64,000 nucleotides of DNA from Fructilactobacillus ixorae (lineage in GTDB: Bacteria > Bacillota > Bacilli > Lactobacillales > Lactobacillaceae): the NCBI RefSeq assembly GCF_024029915.1, contig NZ_CP097478.1, positions 434,001-498,000 of the forward strand. The letters are read 5' to 3'. The notes under the pieces were generated by a model, which saw nothing but the letters and a program-made list of their open reading frames with translations, was not told the DNA's origin and did no database searches. Numbering within the stretch: position 1 is the first letter of the stretch; each line of letters opens with the position of its first letter. Position numbers and translations under genes: made by a program. Positions 8,974 through 22,300 of the stretch are shown here, piece after piece.

Positions 8974-11900
8974 CTCAGCCAGCCAGTCAGCTTTGGCAGC
9001 CTCTAACTCAGCAAGTGCGAGTTTTTCGATAATTAGTTCGGATCAAACAAGTAAGTCTATTAATCAGTCAAATCTAGCTAGTACAGTTAAAAGCATGAAT
9101 CTTGCCCAGAGCCAGAATGTTAGTACCTACCAAAGTAACTTAGCAAGTAAGGCAACGTCACTGAGCTTGCAGCAGTTATCGGGATCATCTTCGGTTAGCG
9201 TAAGCCAATCAAGTTCGGCTAGCCGCTCAACTTCTAATCGGGACGAGATTTTGAGCCAATCGCGAAGTGCTTCCACTAGTAGTAGTTCAAGCGCTTCAAA
9301 GCTTAGTCAACAATCGGACTCAATTAGTCGTTCGGCATCGATGACTTCGGCGAGCACAACCGAGACGGGTTGGATTAGTGAATCGTTAAGTTTTTCTGCC
9401 TCCGTTAGCGCGCAACTGTCTGATTCAGTTAGCCAACTAGCGGTCAATAGTGGGAGTCTTTCTGCTGAAAGCTCAATGAAGGCTTCAATTTCAGTTAGTG
9501 AAGCTAGTGTTTCAGCTAGTCGGAGTGCTTCCGTGAGTGTCATAACTTCAGGTAGCATTGCTAATTCCATCGAAGACTCTAACTACAAACGGCAAAGCCA
9601 GTCAATCGTTAATCAATCTAATTCAGCGGAAGCTTCCAAGAATTTAAGCACTGCTTATTCGCAAAGTGACAGCAATAGCATCATTACAAGTAAGCTGATT
9701 AGCAATTACATTTCAAATAGTACCAGTGAATCACGTTCAACGATGGATGCTAGTCTTTCGGTATCAGCATCGCGCTACTCAAATTCGATTCCTGCGTCTA
9801 CGGTTGCTTCTCTCAGTGCTAGTACCTCTGAAAGTGAAGCAGACTTTAACTCACAGAGTAATTCAGTTTCTACGAGTGCCTCACTGAAGAGCGCTAGTGA
9901 TAGTAATCTATCCCTAATTAACTCGACTTCAATTAGTAAGAGTACCAATGCCGGCTCTTCTGAATCAGCAAGGATCACGTCAGAGTCGATGAGTCGTTCG
10001 ATTTCACATAGCGACAGCGACCAAAAATCGGTTTCTGATCAAGCTTCGGCAACTGCTTCAGTTACCAAGGAGTTTACCTCTGCTTCGAAATCGGCATCGG
10101 AAAGCATCTCCCTCAGTGGCTCTGCCTCCGTAAGCGCCTCAATTAGTTATTCTCTAAGTGGAGTTGGAGCTAACAGCGTTAGTGCTAGTGTTTCTAGTTC
10201 CATGAGCACCTCTGAAGTGACCGACCATTCAGCTTCGGCGAGCGCTTCAACTAGTGAATCCAACTCGACTTCAATTTCAATTGCAAATGACTCACAAAGT
10301 CAAAGTAAGCAAACTTCAATTTCTGCTTCCATGAGTTTAAGTCAATTGCATTCAACGAGTGAAAGCCGACAGGAAAGTGGTTCTGGTACAGACTCTGCCG
10401 CTGCTTCTACAAGTGCCTCAATGAGTGCGGCAGCTAGCACAACGGCTGCTGACAGTTCATCTATGAGTGCCAGCGTGAGCGACTCCGCTTCAGCTAAACA
10501 CGTTGATGACAGCACGACGGCTAGTGCGTCCACGAGTGCCAGCGATGCCAACAGTGCACAACTGAGCATTTCCGCTGCTAACTCTAGTTCTGATTCGGCT
10601 AATGAATCTGTTTCGGCTTCACTAAGTGGTTCCAAGACGGGACCTACTAATGATTCTGCGAGTGCCAGTGCCTCAGTAAGTGCGAGTGCTTCGGCGGTAG
10701 CATCTACTAGTCAAAGTCAATCTGCATCTACAAGCATGGTTGAAAAGTCAATGCGTGATGCCAGTGCTTCTACGAGTGCCAGTTCTGCCAGTGCCTCAGC
10801 CAGTGCTTCGAAGCGCATGTCAGCGGAAACTAGTAATTCGGCTAGCCAATCAGCAGTTGACAGTACGTCGCTTTCCGCTTCAACTTCAAAGAGCAATGAA
10901 GTTGCTAGTGCCAGTGCCAGCAAGTCAATGAGTCAATCGTTGTCTGAATCTGCTTCTAACTCGAAGTCGATTAGTCAGTCAGGGCTGGATAGTATTTCTG
11001 ATTCAGAAGCTAAATCAATGAGTAACTCCATTGCTAGTGACAGTATGAGTGCTTCGAAGAGTACTTCCGAAGCTAGTGATAGTGCCTCAGCTTCAACTAG
11101 TTATGAATCGGCGAGTGAATCCGCTTCGACAAGTAAGGCAGTTAGCGAAAGTACTTCTGCGAGTGCCTCAACTTCCGAAAGCGATTCAGTAATGAAGAGC
11201 GTTTCGGAATCTGTATCGAAGAGTGGGTCGGGGATGGACTCACAATCAGCAAGTAAATCCGCTGGCCAAAGTACTTCAACTAGTACTTCAGCGGCGAAGT
11301 CAATGAGCGATTCCGTCAGCACTTCAGCTTCAATGCAAAGTAAAGCTGATTCTACGAGCACGTCTAAGCGCGCGTCCACGAGTCAATCTGATGAAACTTC
11401 CATGAGCATCAGTACTTCAATTGCAAACTCTGCTAGTACTTCTGCTTCGAAGAGTGCCAGTGAATCCGCCAGTGCTTCGAAGAGTCAAAGTGCCAGCATT
11501 TCTAATGCAGATTCGACTCCAAGTTCTCGGAGTACGTCAGTAAGTGCTTCGATGAGCGATGCTTCTGATAGTGCTTCGAAGTCAACAAGCTTCTCTACCT
11601 CCTCATCAATGAGTGCGAGTGCCCCAGCTTCCACGAGTGCCGAATCGAAATCCGCTAGTGATGCCAGCGCTTCTAATAGTATTGCTTCGAAGAGTGCTTC
11701 TACGAGCATGTCGATGAGTACCAGTGCTTCGGCTAGCAAGTCCGCCAGTCAATCGGCGCTGGAAAGTACGTCTGACTCTGCCGCTAAATCAATGAGTAAC
11801 TCCGTTGCTAGTGACAGTGCGAGCGCTTCGGCCAGTACTTCCGCTCAGAGCGACAGTGCTTCAACTTCAACTAGCATGGCTTCTGACAGTGCTTCGAAGT

Positions 11901-14900
11901 CCATGAGTGACTTGGCAAGCAACAGTAAGCAAGCCAGTGAATCAACTTCCATGAGTACTTCTGAAGCTAAGAGCCTTTCCGACTCAGTTTCCATGAGTGG
12001 CTCTGGTAATAACTCTGAATCAGCAAGTACGTCAGCGGCACAAAGTGCCTCCATGAGTACTTCAGCAGCAATTTCTGCGAGTGCTTCGGCCAGTGCCTCT
12101 GCTTCAATGCAAAGTAAGGCAGCCTCGATGAGTATTTCCACGAGTGCTTCCGCCAGTCAATCTGACGAAACTTCGATGAGCATTAGTACTTCAACGGCGA
12201 ACTCCGCCAGCACTTCTGCTTCGAAGAGTGCGAGTGAATCCGCCAGTGCTTCGAAGAGTCAAAGTGCCAGCAGTTCGAAGTACGATTCACAGCCCGGCTC
12301 CCAAAGCATGTCGGTAAGTGCTTCGATGAGCGATGCTTCTGACAGTGCTTCGAATTCAACGAGCTTCTCAGACGCTACGTCAATGAGTAATTCAGCATCA
12401 GCTTCAGCAAGTGCTAACTCAAAGTCTGCTAGTGATGCCAGTGCTTCTGATAGTTCTGCTTCGAAGAGTGCTTCCACGAGCGTGTCAATGAGTATCAGCG
12501 CTTCGGTCAGCAAATCCGCCAGTCAATCGGCGCTGGACAGTACGTCTGACTCTGCCGCTAAATCAATGAGTAACTCCGTTGCTAGTGAAAGTACACAGGC
12601 TTCGGCCAGTACTTCCGCTCAGAGCGACAGTGCTTCAACTTCAACTAGCATGGCTTCTGACAGTGCTTCGAAGTCCATGAGTGACTTGGCAAGCAACAGT
12701 AAGCAAGCCAGTGAATCAACTTCCATGAGTACTTCAGCAGCAGTTTCTGCGAGTGCTTCGGCCAGTGCCTCTGCTTCAATGCAAAGTAAGGCAGCCTCGA
12801 TGAGTATTTCCACGAGTGCTTCCGCCAGTCAATCTGACGAAACTTCGATGAGCATTAGTACTTCAACGGTTAACTCCGCCAGCCTTTCTGCTTCCATGAG
12901 TGCTTCAGCATCAGCTAGCGCTTCGATGATTCAAAGTGAAAGCAATGTTTCAAACTCAACTCCAGGATCAGCTAGTGATTCAGTGAGTGCTTCGATGAGC
13001 GATGCTTCTGACAGTGCTTCGAATTCAACGAGCTTCTCAGATACTACGTCAATGAGTAATTCATCATCAGCATCAGCAAGTGCTAACTCAAAGTCTTCTA
13101 GTGATGCCAGTGCTTATGATAGTGCTGTTTTGAAGAGTGCTTCCACGAGCATGTCAATGAGTATCAGCGCTTCGGTCAGCAAATCCGCCAGTCAATCGGC
13201 GCTGGACAGTACGTCTGATTCTGCCGCTAAATCAATGAGCAACTCGGTTGCTAGTGAAAGTACACAGGCTTCGGCAAGTACTTCCACTCAAAGCGATAGT
13301 GCTTCAGCATCAATTAGTTCGAAATCAGATAGTGAATCAATTTCTAATGACAAGGCAGTTAGCGAAAGTGTTAATGCTAGTCAATCAACTTCGATGAGCG
13401 CTTCAGTTGCTAAGAGCCTATCAATGTCCGCATCGAAGCTGGGATCCGGAACTAATTCTGAATCTGCAAGTACTTCAGCTGCTAAGAGTGCTTCTCTGAG
13501 TGGTTCGGCAACGACTTCAACCAGTCTGTCTGCCAGTGTTTCGGCTTCAATGGACAGTCAAGTAAACTCCACGAGTGCTTCTGCCAGCCAGTCAGCAAGA
13601 CAATCTGACGAAGCTTCCCTGAGTGTTAGTGCTTCAACCGTTAACTCTGCGAGTGCTTCGGCATCGAAGAGCGCGAGTGAATCAGCTAGTGCTTCCTTGA
13701 GTTCCAGTGCAAGTATTTCGAAGTACGACTCACAACCCGGCTCCCAAAGCATGTCTGTAAGTACTTCCATGAAGGAAGCCTCAGAGAGTGCTTCAGCATC
13801 AACGAGCTTGTCTGCTTCAACTTCACTGAGTCAAAGCAAGAGCGCTTCTGCGAGTCATATTTGGAAGTCAGAAAGCGACATTATCGCTTCTGAATCTGCC
13901 AAAGTTCAGAGTAATTCGAAGAGTACGTCCATGTTGAACTCCACGTCCACGAGTCACTCGGTTAGTCAATCGATCGAGAATAGCATTTCTGCTTCAGCAA
14001 TGCGGTCCTTGAGTAACAAGCTTGTCAGTCAAAGTGATAGTACTTCCTTGAGTACCTCGACTGCTTCCAAGAGCGCTTCAATGTCAACCAGTATGAAGGT
14101 TGATAGCGAATCTACATCTGATAGCATGGCAATTAACAACAGTAAAGAAGCAAGTCGCTCAACTTCGATGAGTACTTCGACAGTTAAGAGCTTGTCTGAC
14201 TCAGTTTCATTGAGTGGTTCTGGAATGAACTCCGCTTCCGCAAGCATGTCAGCAGCTCACAGTGCTTCCTTGAGTAGTTCCGCTACTGCTTCCACGAGTC
14301 TATCTGCCAGTGCTTCGGCTTCAATGGCAAGTAACGCTGACTCCTTGAGCACCTCAGCCAGCGCTTCGACAATCTTTTCTGATCAAGATTCGTTGAGTAA
14401 GAGCATTTCGATTTTTGAATCGGCGAGTGACTCTGCTTCAACATCGTCATCGTTGTCTGCCAGTGCTTCGGCAAGTCAAAGTGCCAGCTTCGGTAAGGAC
14501 ACTTCCAACTCAGGCTCACAAAGTGATTCCTCAAGTACGTCTGCTTTTGGCCAGAGTATGAGTGCTTCAACTTCAACGTTCTTATCAAAACAAGCTTCCA
14601 TGAGTACTAGCACTTCCGCTGCAGTTAGCGAGATCAAGAAGTCTGAAAGTGACTTTAGTGCTTGGAAGAGTGCTACTTCTGTGAGTGGTTCAAAGAGCGC
14701 ATCGATGAGTGAATCGACTTCAACTAGTAAGTCGGTCAGTCGTTCCGTAATTGACAGCACGTCTGACTCAGCAATGCGGTCCTTGAGTCACGACATTGTT
14801 AGTCAAAGTGATAGTGCTTCAGCAAGTACGTCGGCTGCCTCGAAGCGTGCTTCAACGTCAAGTAGCATGGAAGCGGTGAGTGCTTCTGAATCTGCTAGTG

Positions 14901-16195
14901 CTGCTAACAGTAACAGCAAACGGGCTAGTCGTTCTAGTTCCATGAGCGCTTCACAGGCACAGAGCCTATCAGCTTCTGTTTCGTTCCATGGTTTTGGTAC
15001 TAATTCGGCTTCCACGAGTCTGTCAGCAGTAACCAGTGTTTCCGCAAGGATGTCAGCTGTGAAATCCATGAGTACTTCGGCAAGTACTTCTGGTTCACTA
15101 GAAAGCAAGGTTAACGCAGTGAGTGCCTCGGCTAGTGCTTCCACGAGTCTGTCCGATAAGACGTCAACGAGTGTCAGTGCTTCTACCATCAACTCGGCAA
15201 GTACCTCTGCTTCGACATCATCATCGTTGTCTGCTAGTGCTTCAGCCAGTCACTGGGCAAGCCGTTCGCAGTACGCTTCAAACCCTGGATCGCAAAGTCT
15301 TTCAACGAGCGCCTCTGCTTCACAACAAAGTTACAGCGCTTCGAGATCGACGAGTCTTTCACGATACTCTTCCATGAGTATGAGTCGGTCAGCCTCACTT
15401 AGCTTTGTTTCAAAGTCTGCTAGTGATGATAGTGCTTCAACTAGTGCTGCTTCGAAGAGTGCTTCAATGAGTATCTCAACGATTGAATCTGATGCAAGCA
15501 GTAAGTCGATGAGTGGCTCAGCTATCATTAGTACGTCTGATTCAGCAGCAAAATCGACTAGCAGTTCAGACGCAAGTGTGAGTGCTTCAGGTTCAACTAG
15601 TGCTGCTTCCCGGAGTGCGAGTGCTTCAAGTTCTGCAAGCGTTTCCGGCTCAATTAGTAGTTCCATTGTTAACGATAACAATGCCACTAACAATGGAAAT
15701 GCTGGAAACAACGGTAATATGAATCCAACGCAAGCAAACAACGGGAACGTTGCTGGTGGTAGTGGATTTGCACCGGTAATTGGAAGCGGAGCCTTAGCAG
15801 GGCTCGCAGCCGTTAATGGAAATGCAATTATTCCTGGCTTGGTTGGTGTAGCGGTGCAACAGTTGGCTACGAATAACAACGGTGATAATAACCAGAATAA
15901 TACTGGCAATGCCAACGCTGCGAACGCGAATGCGAACGCACAAGCTAATGCTAATGCGACGAACGCGAATGCAAATAATCAAAATGCGAGTCAAAAGACT
16001 AAGCATAAGCAGCGTTCGTCGAAGACAAAGGTGAAGGACTTTGCTAACAAGCAACGGATGAACCAAAAGCAACACCAGAACTCTAATTATGCAGAACCAA
16101 TCGCCTTTGCCTTGGCCGGGTTCGGAATTCTTGGATTGTTGTTGTTCTTACTCTTCAAACGGAACAATGATAAGAACAATAATTCTCAAAACTAA
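8966..16195 (+). CDS. Serine-rich repeat adhesin 1, C-terminal part in the +1 frame
   Basis: This is the continuation of SRRP 1: 7.2 kb without a stop, mostly repeats of S-A-S-x and S-T-S-x type. The Ser pattern can be traced upstream of the ATG at 8966 in this frame to about 8936, so the lesion is a net one-base shift near the CCC at 8934-8936, and 8966 is not a natural start. After the repeats (ending near 15660) comes an Asn/Ala/Gly-rich linker, a hydrophobic Gly/Ala stretch, a Lys-rich block, a final membrane segment ([18 protein letters not shown]) and a KRNNDKNN tail. No LPXTG-like sortase motif precedes the membrane segment. Restoring the frame would give about 2,886 residues. Confidence 0.85.
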   Translation: MSSSASQSALAASNSASASFSIISSDQTSKSINQSNLASTVKSMNLAQSQNVSTYQSNLASKATSLSLQQLSGSSSVSVSQSSSASRSTSNRDEILSQSRSASTSSSSSASKLSQQSDSISRSASMTSASTTETGWISESLSFSASVSAQLSDSVSQLAVNSGSLSAESSMKASISVSEASVSASRSASVSVITSGSIANSIEDSNYKRQSQSIVNQSNSAEASKNLSTAYSQSDSNSIITSKLISNYISNSTSESRSTMDASLSVSASRYSNSIPASTVASLSASTSESEADFNSQSNSVSTSASLKSASDSNLSLINSTSISKSTNAGSSESARITSESMSRSISHSDSDQKSVSDQASATASVTKEFTSASKSASESISLSGSASVSASISYSLSGVGANSVSASVSSSMSTSEVTDHSASASASTSESNSTSISIANDSQSQSKQTSISASMSLSQLHSTSESRQESGSGTDSAAASTSASMSAAASTTAADSSSMSASVSDSASAKHVDDSTTASASTSASDANSAQLSISAANSSSDSANESVSASLSGSKTGPTNDSASASASVSASASAVASTSQSQSASTSMVEKSMRDASASTSASSASASASASKRMSAETSNSASQSAVDSTSLSASTSKSNEVASASASKSMSQSLSESASNSKSISQSGLDSISDSEAKSMSNSIASDSMSASKSTSEASDSASASTSYESASESASTSKAVSESTSASASTSESDSVMKSVSESVSKSGSGMDSQSASKSAGQSTSTSTSAAKSMSDSVSTSASMQSKADSTSTSKRASTSQSDETSMSISTSIANSASTSASKSASESASASKSQSASISNADSTPSSRSTSVSASMSDASDSASKSTSFSTSSSMSASAPASTSAESKSASDASASNSIASKSASTSMSMSTSASASKSASQSALESTSDSAAKSMSNSVASDSASASASTSAQSDSASTSTSMASDSASKSMSDLASNSKQASESTSMSTSEAKSLSDSVSMSGSGNNSESASTSAAQSASMSTSAAISASASASASASMQSKAASMSISTSASASQSDETSMSISTSTANSASTSASKSASESASASKSQSASSSKYDSQPGSQSMSVSASMSDASDSASNSTSFSDATSMSNSASASASANSKSASDASASDSSASKSASTSVSMSISASVSKSASQSALDSTSDSAAKSMSNSVASESTQASASTSAQSDSASTSTSMASDSASKSMSDLASNSKQASESTSMSTSAAVSASASASASASMQSKAASMSISTSASASQSDETSMSISTSTVNSASLSASMSASASASASMIQSESNVSNSTPGSASDSVSASMSDASDSASNSTSFSDTTSMSNSSSASASANSKSSSDASAYDSAVLKSASTSMSMSISASVSKSASQSALDSTSDSAAKSMSNSVASESTQASASTSTQSDSASASISSKSDSESISNDKAVSESVNASQSTSMSASVAKSLSMSASKLGSGTNSESASTSAAKSASLSGSATTSTSLSASVSASMDSQVNSTSASASQSARQSDEASLSVSASTVNSASASASKSASESASASLSSSASISKYDSQPGSQSMSVSTSMKEASESASASTSLSASTSLSQSKSASASHIWKSESDIIASESAKVQSNSKSTSMLNSTSTSHSVSQSIENSISASAMRSLSNKLVSQSDSTSLSTSTASKSASMSTSMKVDSESTSDSMAINNSKEASRSTSMSTSTVKSLSDSVSLSGSGMNSASASMSAAHSASLSSSATASTSLSASASASMASNADSLSTSASASTIFSDQDSLSKSISIFESASDSASTSSSLSASASASQSASFGKDTSNSGSQSDSSSTSAFGQSMSASTSTFLSKQASMSTSTSAAVSEIKKSESDFSAWKSATSVSGSKSASMSESTSTSKSVSRSVIDSTSDSAMRSLSHDIVSQSDSASASTSAASKRASTSSSMEAVSASESASAANSNSKRASRSSSMSASQAQSLSASVSFHGFGTNSASTSLSAVTSVSARMSAVKSMSTSASTSGSLESKVNAVSASASASTSLSDKTSTSVSASTINSASTSASTSSSLSASASASHWASRSQYASNPGSQSLSTSASASQQSYSASRSTSLSRYSSMSMSRSASLSFVSKSASDDSASTSAASKSASMSISTIESDASSKSMSGSAIISTSDSAAKSTSSSDASVSASGSTSAASRSASASSSASVSGSISSSIVNDNNATNNGNAGNNGNMNPTQANNGNVAGGSGFAPVIGSGALAGLAAVNGNAIIPGLVGVAVQQLATNNNGDNNQNNTGNANAANANANAQANANATNANANNQNASQKTKHKQRSSKTKVKDFANKQRMNQKQHQNSNYAEPIAFALAGFGILGLLLFLLFKRNNDKNNNSQN
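11400..13310 (+). repeat. Long internal direct repeats in SRRP 1
   Basis: Blocks of several hundred bases recur almost unchanged. The segment encoding [20 protein letters not shown] is present near 11848 and again near 12622. The segment encoding [20 protein letters not shown] is present near 12515 and 13180, with a close variant near 11740. The spacing of the copies is about 660-780 bases. This suggests past unequal crossover inside the repeat domain; boundaries are approximate because they were read by eye. Confidence 0.7.
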
Positions 16196-16234
16196 TCTCC
16201 GATTTGATTGAAAAAACTTGATTTAAAGTAAAAG

Positions 16235-16266
16235 GACCTAGTGATTAATTCACTAGGTTCTTTTTG
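16235..16266 (+). terminator. Rho-independent terminator after SRRP 1
   Basis: The inverted repeat ACCTAGTGA / TCACTAGGT (16236-16244 and 16250-16258) is followed by a run of T. It closes the first SRRP gene, so SRRP 2 must be transcribed separately. Confidence 0.9.
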
Positions 16267-16303
16267 TTATAATTAGTGCTGATTGATAATCCTTATTTAA
16301 TGA

Positions 16304-16331
16304 TTGTATTATCCGGAAAAAAGCGTATAAT
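16304..16331 (+). promoter_or_regulatory. Candidate promoter of SRRP 2
   Basis: A TTGTAT -35 box (16304-16309) and a consensus TATAAT -10 box (16326-16331) are separated by 16 bases, about 50 bases before the SRRP 2 start. A second TATAAT lies at 16268-16273 without a good -35. Confidence 0.65.
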
Positions 16332-16383
16332 AAATAGGTCTAAGGTAATTATCGTAAAGTTAATTAGAAAGGGAGGCGGGATC

Positions 16384-19300
16384 ATGAAGAACTTTAACCA
16401 ACGCCGATTTGATGAATTATTTGCGAACAATCAAAAAGTTCGATATCGGATGTATAAATCAGGAAGACGCTGGTTAATTTCAGGGACGGCCACGCTTAGT
16501 GGAGCAGCGGCTACGATTTGGTTGGGCACCCCGGTCATAATGGCCGAAGTTACCCCAACCGTTAATCGCGAACTAACCGATAAAGATCAAGTCCTGGTTA
16601 ATGAAACTTCGTTAAAGATCCCGGCCCATTCAGCAACAGAATCGGAGAATCCGTCAACTACAACGAGTGCATCGCTACCGACTAGTTCCGTTAGTACCCA
16701 GATTTCAACGGGGACGACAGAAAAAGCGATGGATTCAGCAAGTTCAGTGGGGGAGCAGCAATCAAGCGAGTCCCAAACTTCACCAGTACAAAGTAATCAG
16801 CTGGCAGATCAACCAAGTCAGGAATCAACCAGTCAAGTCGCAGAGACGACCACTAAGTCCAGTAGCAGTGAGCAGGCCGTTACTAACTCGACGAGTGCGT
16901 CAGCTCATTCACAGTTAGAAGTCACGCCAGCTACAACTACTGAGCAGTCGTTAAGTGATTCTGAATCATCCACCACTAGCGACAACCACCGTTCCGAGTC
17001 AACTAGCAGCACTGGATCATTCGACAGTGCAGCATCACAAGCCACTGAGCGTGAGCAGAATGACGCCCAAATTGAGCACTCGTTATCTGAAAACCAATCC
17101 ATGAGTCTAGTAACAGCAGATTCACTAGCTGCTTCAACCAGGACGTCTGAACTGTACGGGCAAGCGTTGGCAGTTACGAACTCTTCAACCGCAAAGCAGC
17201 GGAGTGATTTTCCAACTGGTCCGGCCGGTGAAAACAATCAATTAAATATTTTTATGGATGCAATTGATCGCGCTTTAAAATTGGTTAACTCGAGCTTGGC
17301 TGAGCTGGGCATTTCGGCCAACGTTGATAACGTTTTGAGCGGTAACGATTACATCTATGACGGTAATTCCGGCTCAATTCAGATTAGAACCAGCCGGGGT
17401 TGGTTTAATATCTTTGGTAACCAGACTTCCAATCTTTACATTTGGAATCCTACTGCAAACGGGGGAGCCGGTGCTTGGGAACTAGTCGGTGCCTATACCA
17501 CCACTGATTATAATCAGGACGTTACGGTTCAAATTAACCCGGCCGACTATGGGCTTAACCCTGGGGATGAAATGTATTTTCAAGCGGGCGTGCAAAGTCG
17601 GGACCTAGCTAATCGAGTTGCTGATTACATTATCAGTCAATTTGGCAATAATTTGCTTGACCGGGTGTTTAGACGGGCACTCGAGGATGCGGTTAATGCA
17701 TATAACACCGTTGTCGGCATTGCCAACAGTGAGACTTATTCGAAAGTATTAGGCTTACCAGTGGTGCTGAATTTCCCGTCCTTGTCGGCCTCTGCTTCAG
17801 TCAGCTTACATGATTCGTTGGCAACGTCTTTGTCAGAAAGTATGTCAACGAGTTGGGGATCGGAAGCACCAAGAGAGACTCCGTCACAGCTGGCTTCTTT
17901 GAGTGGGTCGCAGGCGACTTCGATTCATGAGAGTCTCAGCAACTTACGGAGTCTCTCGCATGCGATTGAATTTAGTATTTCATATACGTCATTGGAAATT
18001 CCGAGTTTGATGACCTCGGCATCGATTGTTAATTCAATGAGCATCCAAACGTCACAGTTACACTCCTATACCGCAAAAATCCTTGGTGATAATCAGCTAG
18101 GAATCAGTTCATCGTTAAGTGTGAAGTACTCTGAGGAAGCCAGCACTAGTTATCAAAGTAGCTTGCAGGCTGCCCAAGAGTTACAAGCCCAATTGGACTC
18201 GCAACTAGCTTCAGCCAGTGATTCACTTGATCTGCAAGCTAACTCGGCCTTTTATTCGACTAGTACAGCAACCAGTCGGGCCTTTCAAACTTCAGTCCAG
18301 CATTCCCAATCCACGTCGCAGTCGATCGTGGATGCAAGTGTGAAGGTTAGTGAATATAATTCTACGAGTTATAGTTCGTCTAAATCTCAAAGTGAGTATG
18401 ATGCATTACCGTGGTTCTTTGGACGTGGGTCTGCTTCAAGGTCAATGTCCGTTTCAGATGCCTATTCAACCGAGTATTCCATTGTAGACTCACGGAATCT
18501 GGCCCCACAGTCGAAACGGACGTCCCAGTCGATTGCAACTTCGCTTTCGCAATCCTTGCAGGGAAGTGCGCAATTGTCAGCGTCAACTAGTCAATCACTG
18601 ACGGAATCTAGCAGTGCCTCAACTAGTGCCTCGATCTCAACGCCAGCTTCGGTGGCGACCTCAATTTCACAATCAGCCTCGACGGCTTATAATCAATCAT
18701 TGATAGCCAGTTTAGCATTGTATTATGCTTCGCTAAGTATTTTGGGTAGTCGTGAAGCCTCAGATGTGGCTAGTACATCGGCACAAGCCAGTACCAATGA
18801 GGTGCGTGCTTCAGTCTCGGCTTCAACTTCTAGTAGTCAATCAGCGAACCAGAGTCAGTCACAATCCGTATTAGGAGCAAGAGCCAGTGAATCTAGCTAT
18901 GATTCAGCATCAGCCTCTGGTAGTGCGTCAACCTCGGATTGGGCTAGTCAAGCGGCAGCAACCAGTGCTTCTCGGTCGGCAGCAACTTCATTAAGTAGTC
19001 AAAGGCAGATGGATGCAATGAGTACGTCTGCACGACGGTCAGTGAATGTGAGCTTTTCGACTTCATTGGCAACTAGTCAATCGGTTCAAATGAGTACGTC
19101 GGCCTCTGTAGCGAATTCGATGAATGCACAATCGGAGAATACGGATAGTCGAGGATCAGAATCACGAAGTTCCTCGTTAGAACAAAGTAGAATTAATTCA
19201 TTTTCAACCTCAAGACGGATGAGTCAAAGCGGGAGCGCCTCAGCTTCATTTAGTTTGAGTGCGCAACAACAACGTTGGCGGTCAGCCAGTCGGTCAATTT

Positions 19301-22300
19301 CATTTGCAAACAAGGTGCTTTCTAATTCACTGTTAACTAGTACGGCGCAGTCCCAATCAGCTTCGCAGAGTAAGTTAGACTCACTGTCAACTTCAGCTTC
19401 GCAAAGTAACTCGCATTCGGCTTCGTTAAGCACTTCTAACCGTGTTTCAGCTTCGCAATCTAATTCTGAAAGTACTTCTAAGCTCGTAAGTGCTTCGACA
19501 TCAAAACAAAATTCTGCGAGTGCTTCGGCCTCAGAATCTAATTCAGAGATTAAGTCAACATCGCTTTCCGAATCAGAAAGTACGTCAACTTCACTAAGCA
19601 ATTCTGGATCAAAATCGGAGTCCGAAAGTGCTTCGGCATCGAAACAAAGTTCCGAGAGTGTTTCAACTTCAGAATCTAATTCGGAAGTTAAGTCAAAATC
19701 GGTTTCCGAATCTGGAAGCACGTCAACTTCAGAATCTAATTCAGAGGTTAAGTCGGCTTCATTATCTGAATCTGGAAGCACTTCAATTTCGCTAAGCAAT
19801 TCTAGATCAAAATTGGATTCCAAAAGTACATCGGCATCGAAACAAAGTTCTGAGAGTGCTTCAACTTCAGAATCCAATTCGGAAGTTAAGTCAAGATCGG
19901 TTTCCGAATCGGACAGTACGTCAATATCTCTAAGTGATTCAATATCAAAAGCAAAGTCAGAAAGTGCTTCGGCATCGAAACAAAGTTCTGAAAGCAGTTC
20001 AACTTCAGAATCTAATTCCGAAGTTAGTTCAACTTCGCTAAGTGACTCGACATCAAAAGCAGATTCGGAAAGTGCATCAATCTCAGAATCCAATTCCGAA
20101 GTTAGTTCAACATCGGTTTCCGAATCAGAATCCGACAGTACCTCAACTTCACTAAGCAATTCTGAATCAAAAGTTGATTCAGAAAGTACTTCAGCATCGA
20201 AACAAAGTTCCGAGAGTGTTTCAACTTCAGAATCCAATTCGGAAGTTAAGTCAAGATCGGTTTCCGAATCAGGCAGTACTTCAACATCGCTAAGCAATTC
20301 TGGATCAAAATCGGAGTCCGAAAGTACATCGGCATCGAAACAAAGTTCCGAGAGTGTTTCAATCTCAGAATCTAATTCGGAAGTTAAGTCAACATCGGTT
20401 TTCGAATCGGACAGTACGTCAATATCTCTAAGTGATTCAATATCAAAAGCAAAGTCAGAAAGTGCTTCGGCATCGAAACAAAGTTCTGAAAGCAGTTCAA
20501 CTTCAGAATCTAATTCCGAAGTTAGTTCAACTTCGCTAAGTGACTCGACATCAAAAGCAGATTCGGAAAGTGCATCAATCTCAGAATCCAATTCCGAAGT
20601 TAGTTCAACATCGGTTTCCGAATCAGAATCCGACAGTACCTCAACTTCACTAAGCAATTCTGAATCAAAAGTTGATTCAGAAAGTACTTCAGCATCGAAA
20701 CAAAGTTCCGAGAGTGTTTCAACTTCAGAATCCAATTCGGAAGTTAAGTCAAGATCGGTTTCCGAATCAGGCAGTACTTCAACATCGCTAAGCAATTCTG
20801 GATCAAAATCGGAGTTCGAAAGTACATCGGTATCGAAACAAAGTTCCGAGAGTGTTTCAATCTCAGAATCCAATTCGGAAGTTAAGTCGACATCGGTTTC
20901 CGAATCCGACAGTACGTCAACTTCGCTAAGCAACTCTGTATCCATAGCAGATTCGAAAAGTACTTCGGCATCGAAACAAGGTTCTGAGAGTTCTTCAATT
21001 TCTGAATCCAATTCGGAAGTTAAGTCCATATCGCTTTCTGAATCTGGAAGTACGTCAACTTCACTAAGCAATTCTGGATCAAAAGCAGATTCGGAAAGTA
21101 CTTCAGCATCGAAACAAAGTTCTGAGAGTAGTTCAATTTCAGAATCTAATTCGGAAGTTAAGTCCATATCGGTTTCCGAATCTGGAAGTACGTCAACTTC
21201 GCTAAGCAACTCTGTATCCACAGCAGATTCAGAAAGTACTTCAGCATCGAAACAAAGTTCCGAGAGTGTTTCAATTTCGGAAGCTAATTCCGAAGTTAAG
21301 TCAAGATCACTTTCCGAATCTGGAAGCACGTCAACTTCACTAAGTAATTCTGGATCAAAATCGGAGTCCGAAAGTGCTTCGGCATCGAAACAAAGTTCCG
21401 AGAGTGTTTCAATTTCGGAAGCTAATTCCGAAGTTAAGTCAAGATCACTTTCCGAATCCGGAAGTACTTCAACTTCACTAATCAACTCTGTATCCACAGC
21501 AGATTCAGAAAGTACTTCGGTATCGAAACAAAGTTCAGAAAGTGCATCAATCTCAGAATCCAATTCTGAGTTTAAGTCAAGATCACTTTCCGAATCTGGA
21601 AGCACGTCAACTTCACTAAGCAATTCTGGATCAAAATCGGAGTCCGAAAGTACTTCGGCATCGAAACAAAGTTCCGAGAGTAGTTCAATTTCGGAAGCTA
21701 ATTCCGAAGTTAAGTCAAGATCGGTTTCCGAATCCGGAAGTACGTCAATTTCGCTGAGTGACTCGACATCAAAAGCCGAATCAGAAAGTACATCTGATTC
21801 AAAGCAAAGTTCCGAGAGTGTTTCAATTTCAGAATCCAATTCGGAAGTTAAGTCAAGATCTCTTTCCGAATCTGGAAGTACGTCAACTTCACTAAGCAAT
21901 TCTGGATCAAAAGCCGAGTTAGAAAGCACTTCCGCGTCCGTTAGTACATCGGTATCTCTTAATGATTCAATATCAAAAGTTGATTCTGAAAGTACATCGG
22001 CATCGAAACAAAGTTCAGAGAGTGCATCAATCTCAGAATCCAATTCCGAAGTTAGTTCAACATCGGTTTCCGAATCAGAATCCGACAGTACGTCAACTTC
22101 GCTAATCAACTCTGTATCCACAGCAGATTCCGAAAGTACATCGGCATCGAAACAAAGTTCAGAAAGTTCATCAATCTCAGAATCCAATTCGGAAGTTAAA
22201 TCAACTTCACTTTCGGAATCTGGAAGTACGTCAACTTCGCTAAGCGATTCTGGATCAAAAGTTGATTCGGAAAGCACTTCAGCATCGAAACAAAGTTCCG

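Noticed and set aside
9307..15915. Minus-strand open frames opposite SRRP 1
   Set aside because: Same cause: Ser-codon bias on the plus strand suppresses minus-strand stops; products are low-complexity and start codons lie at random.
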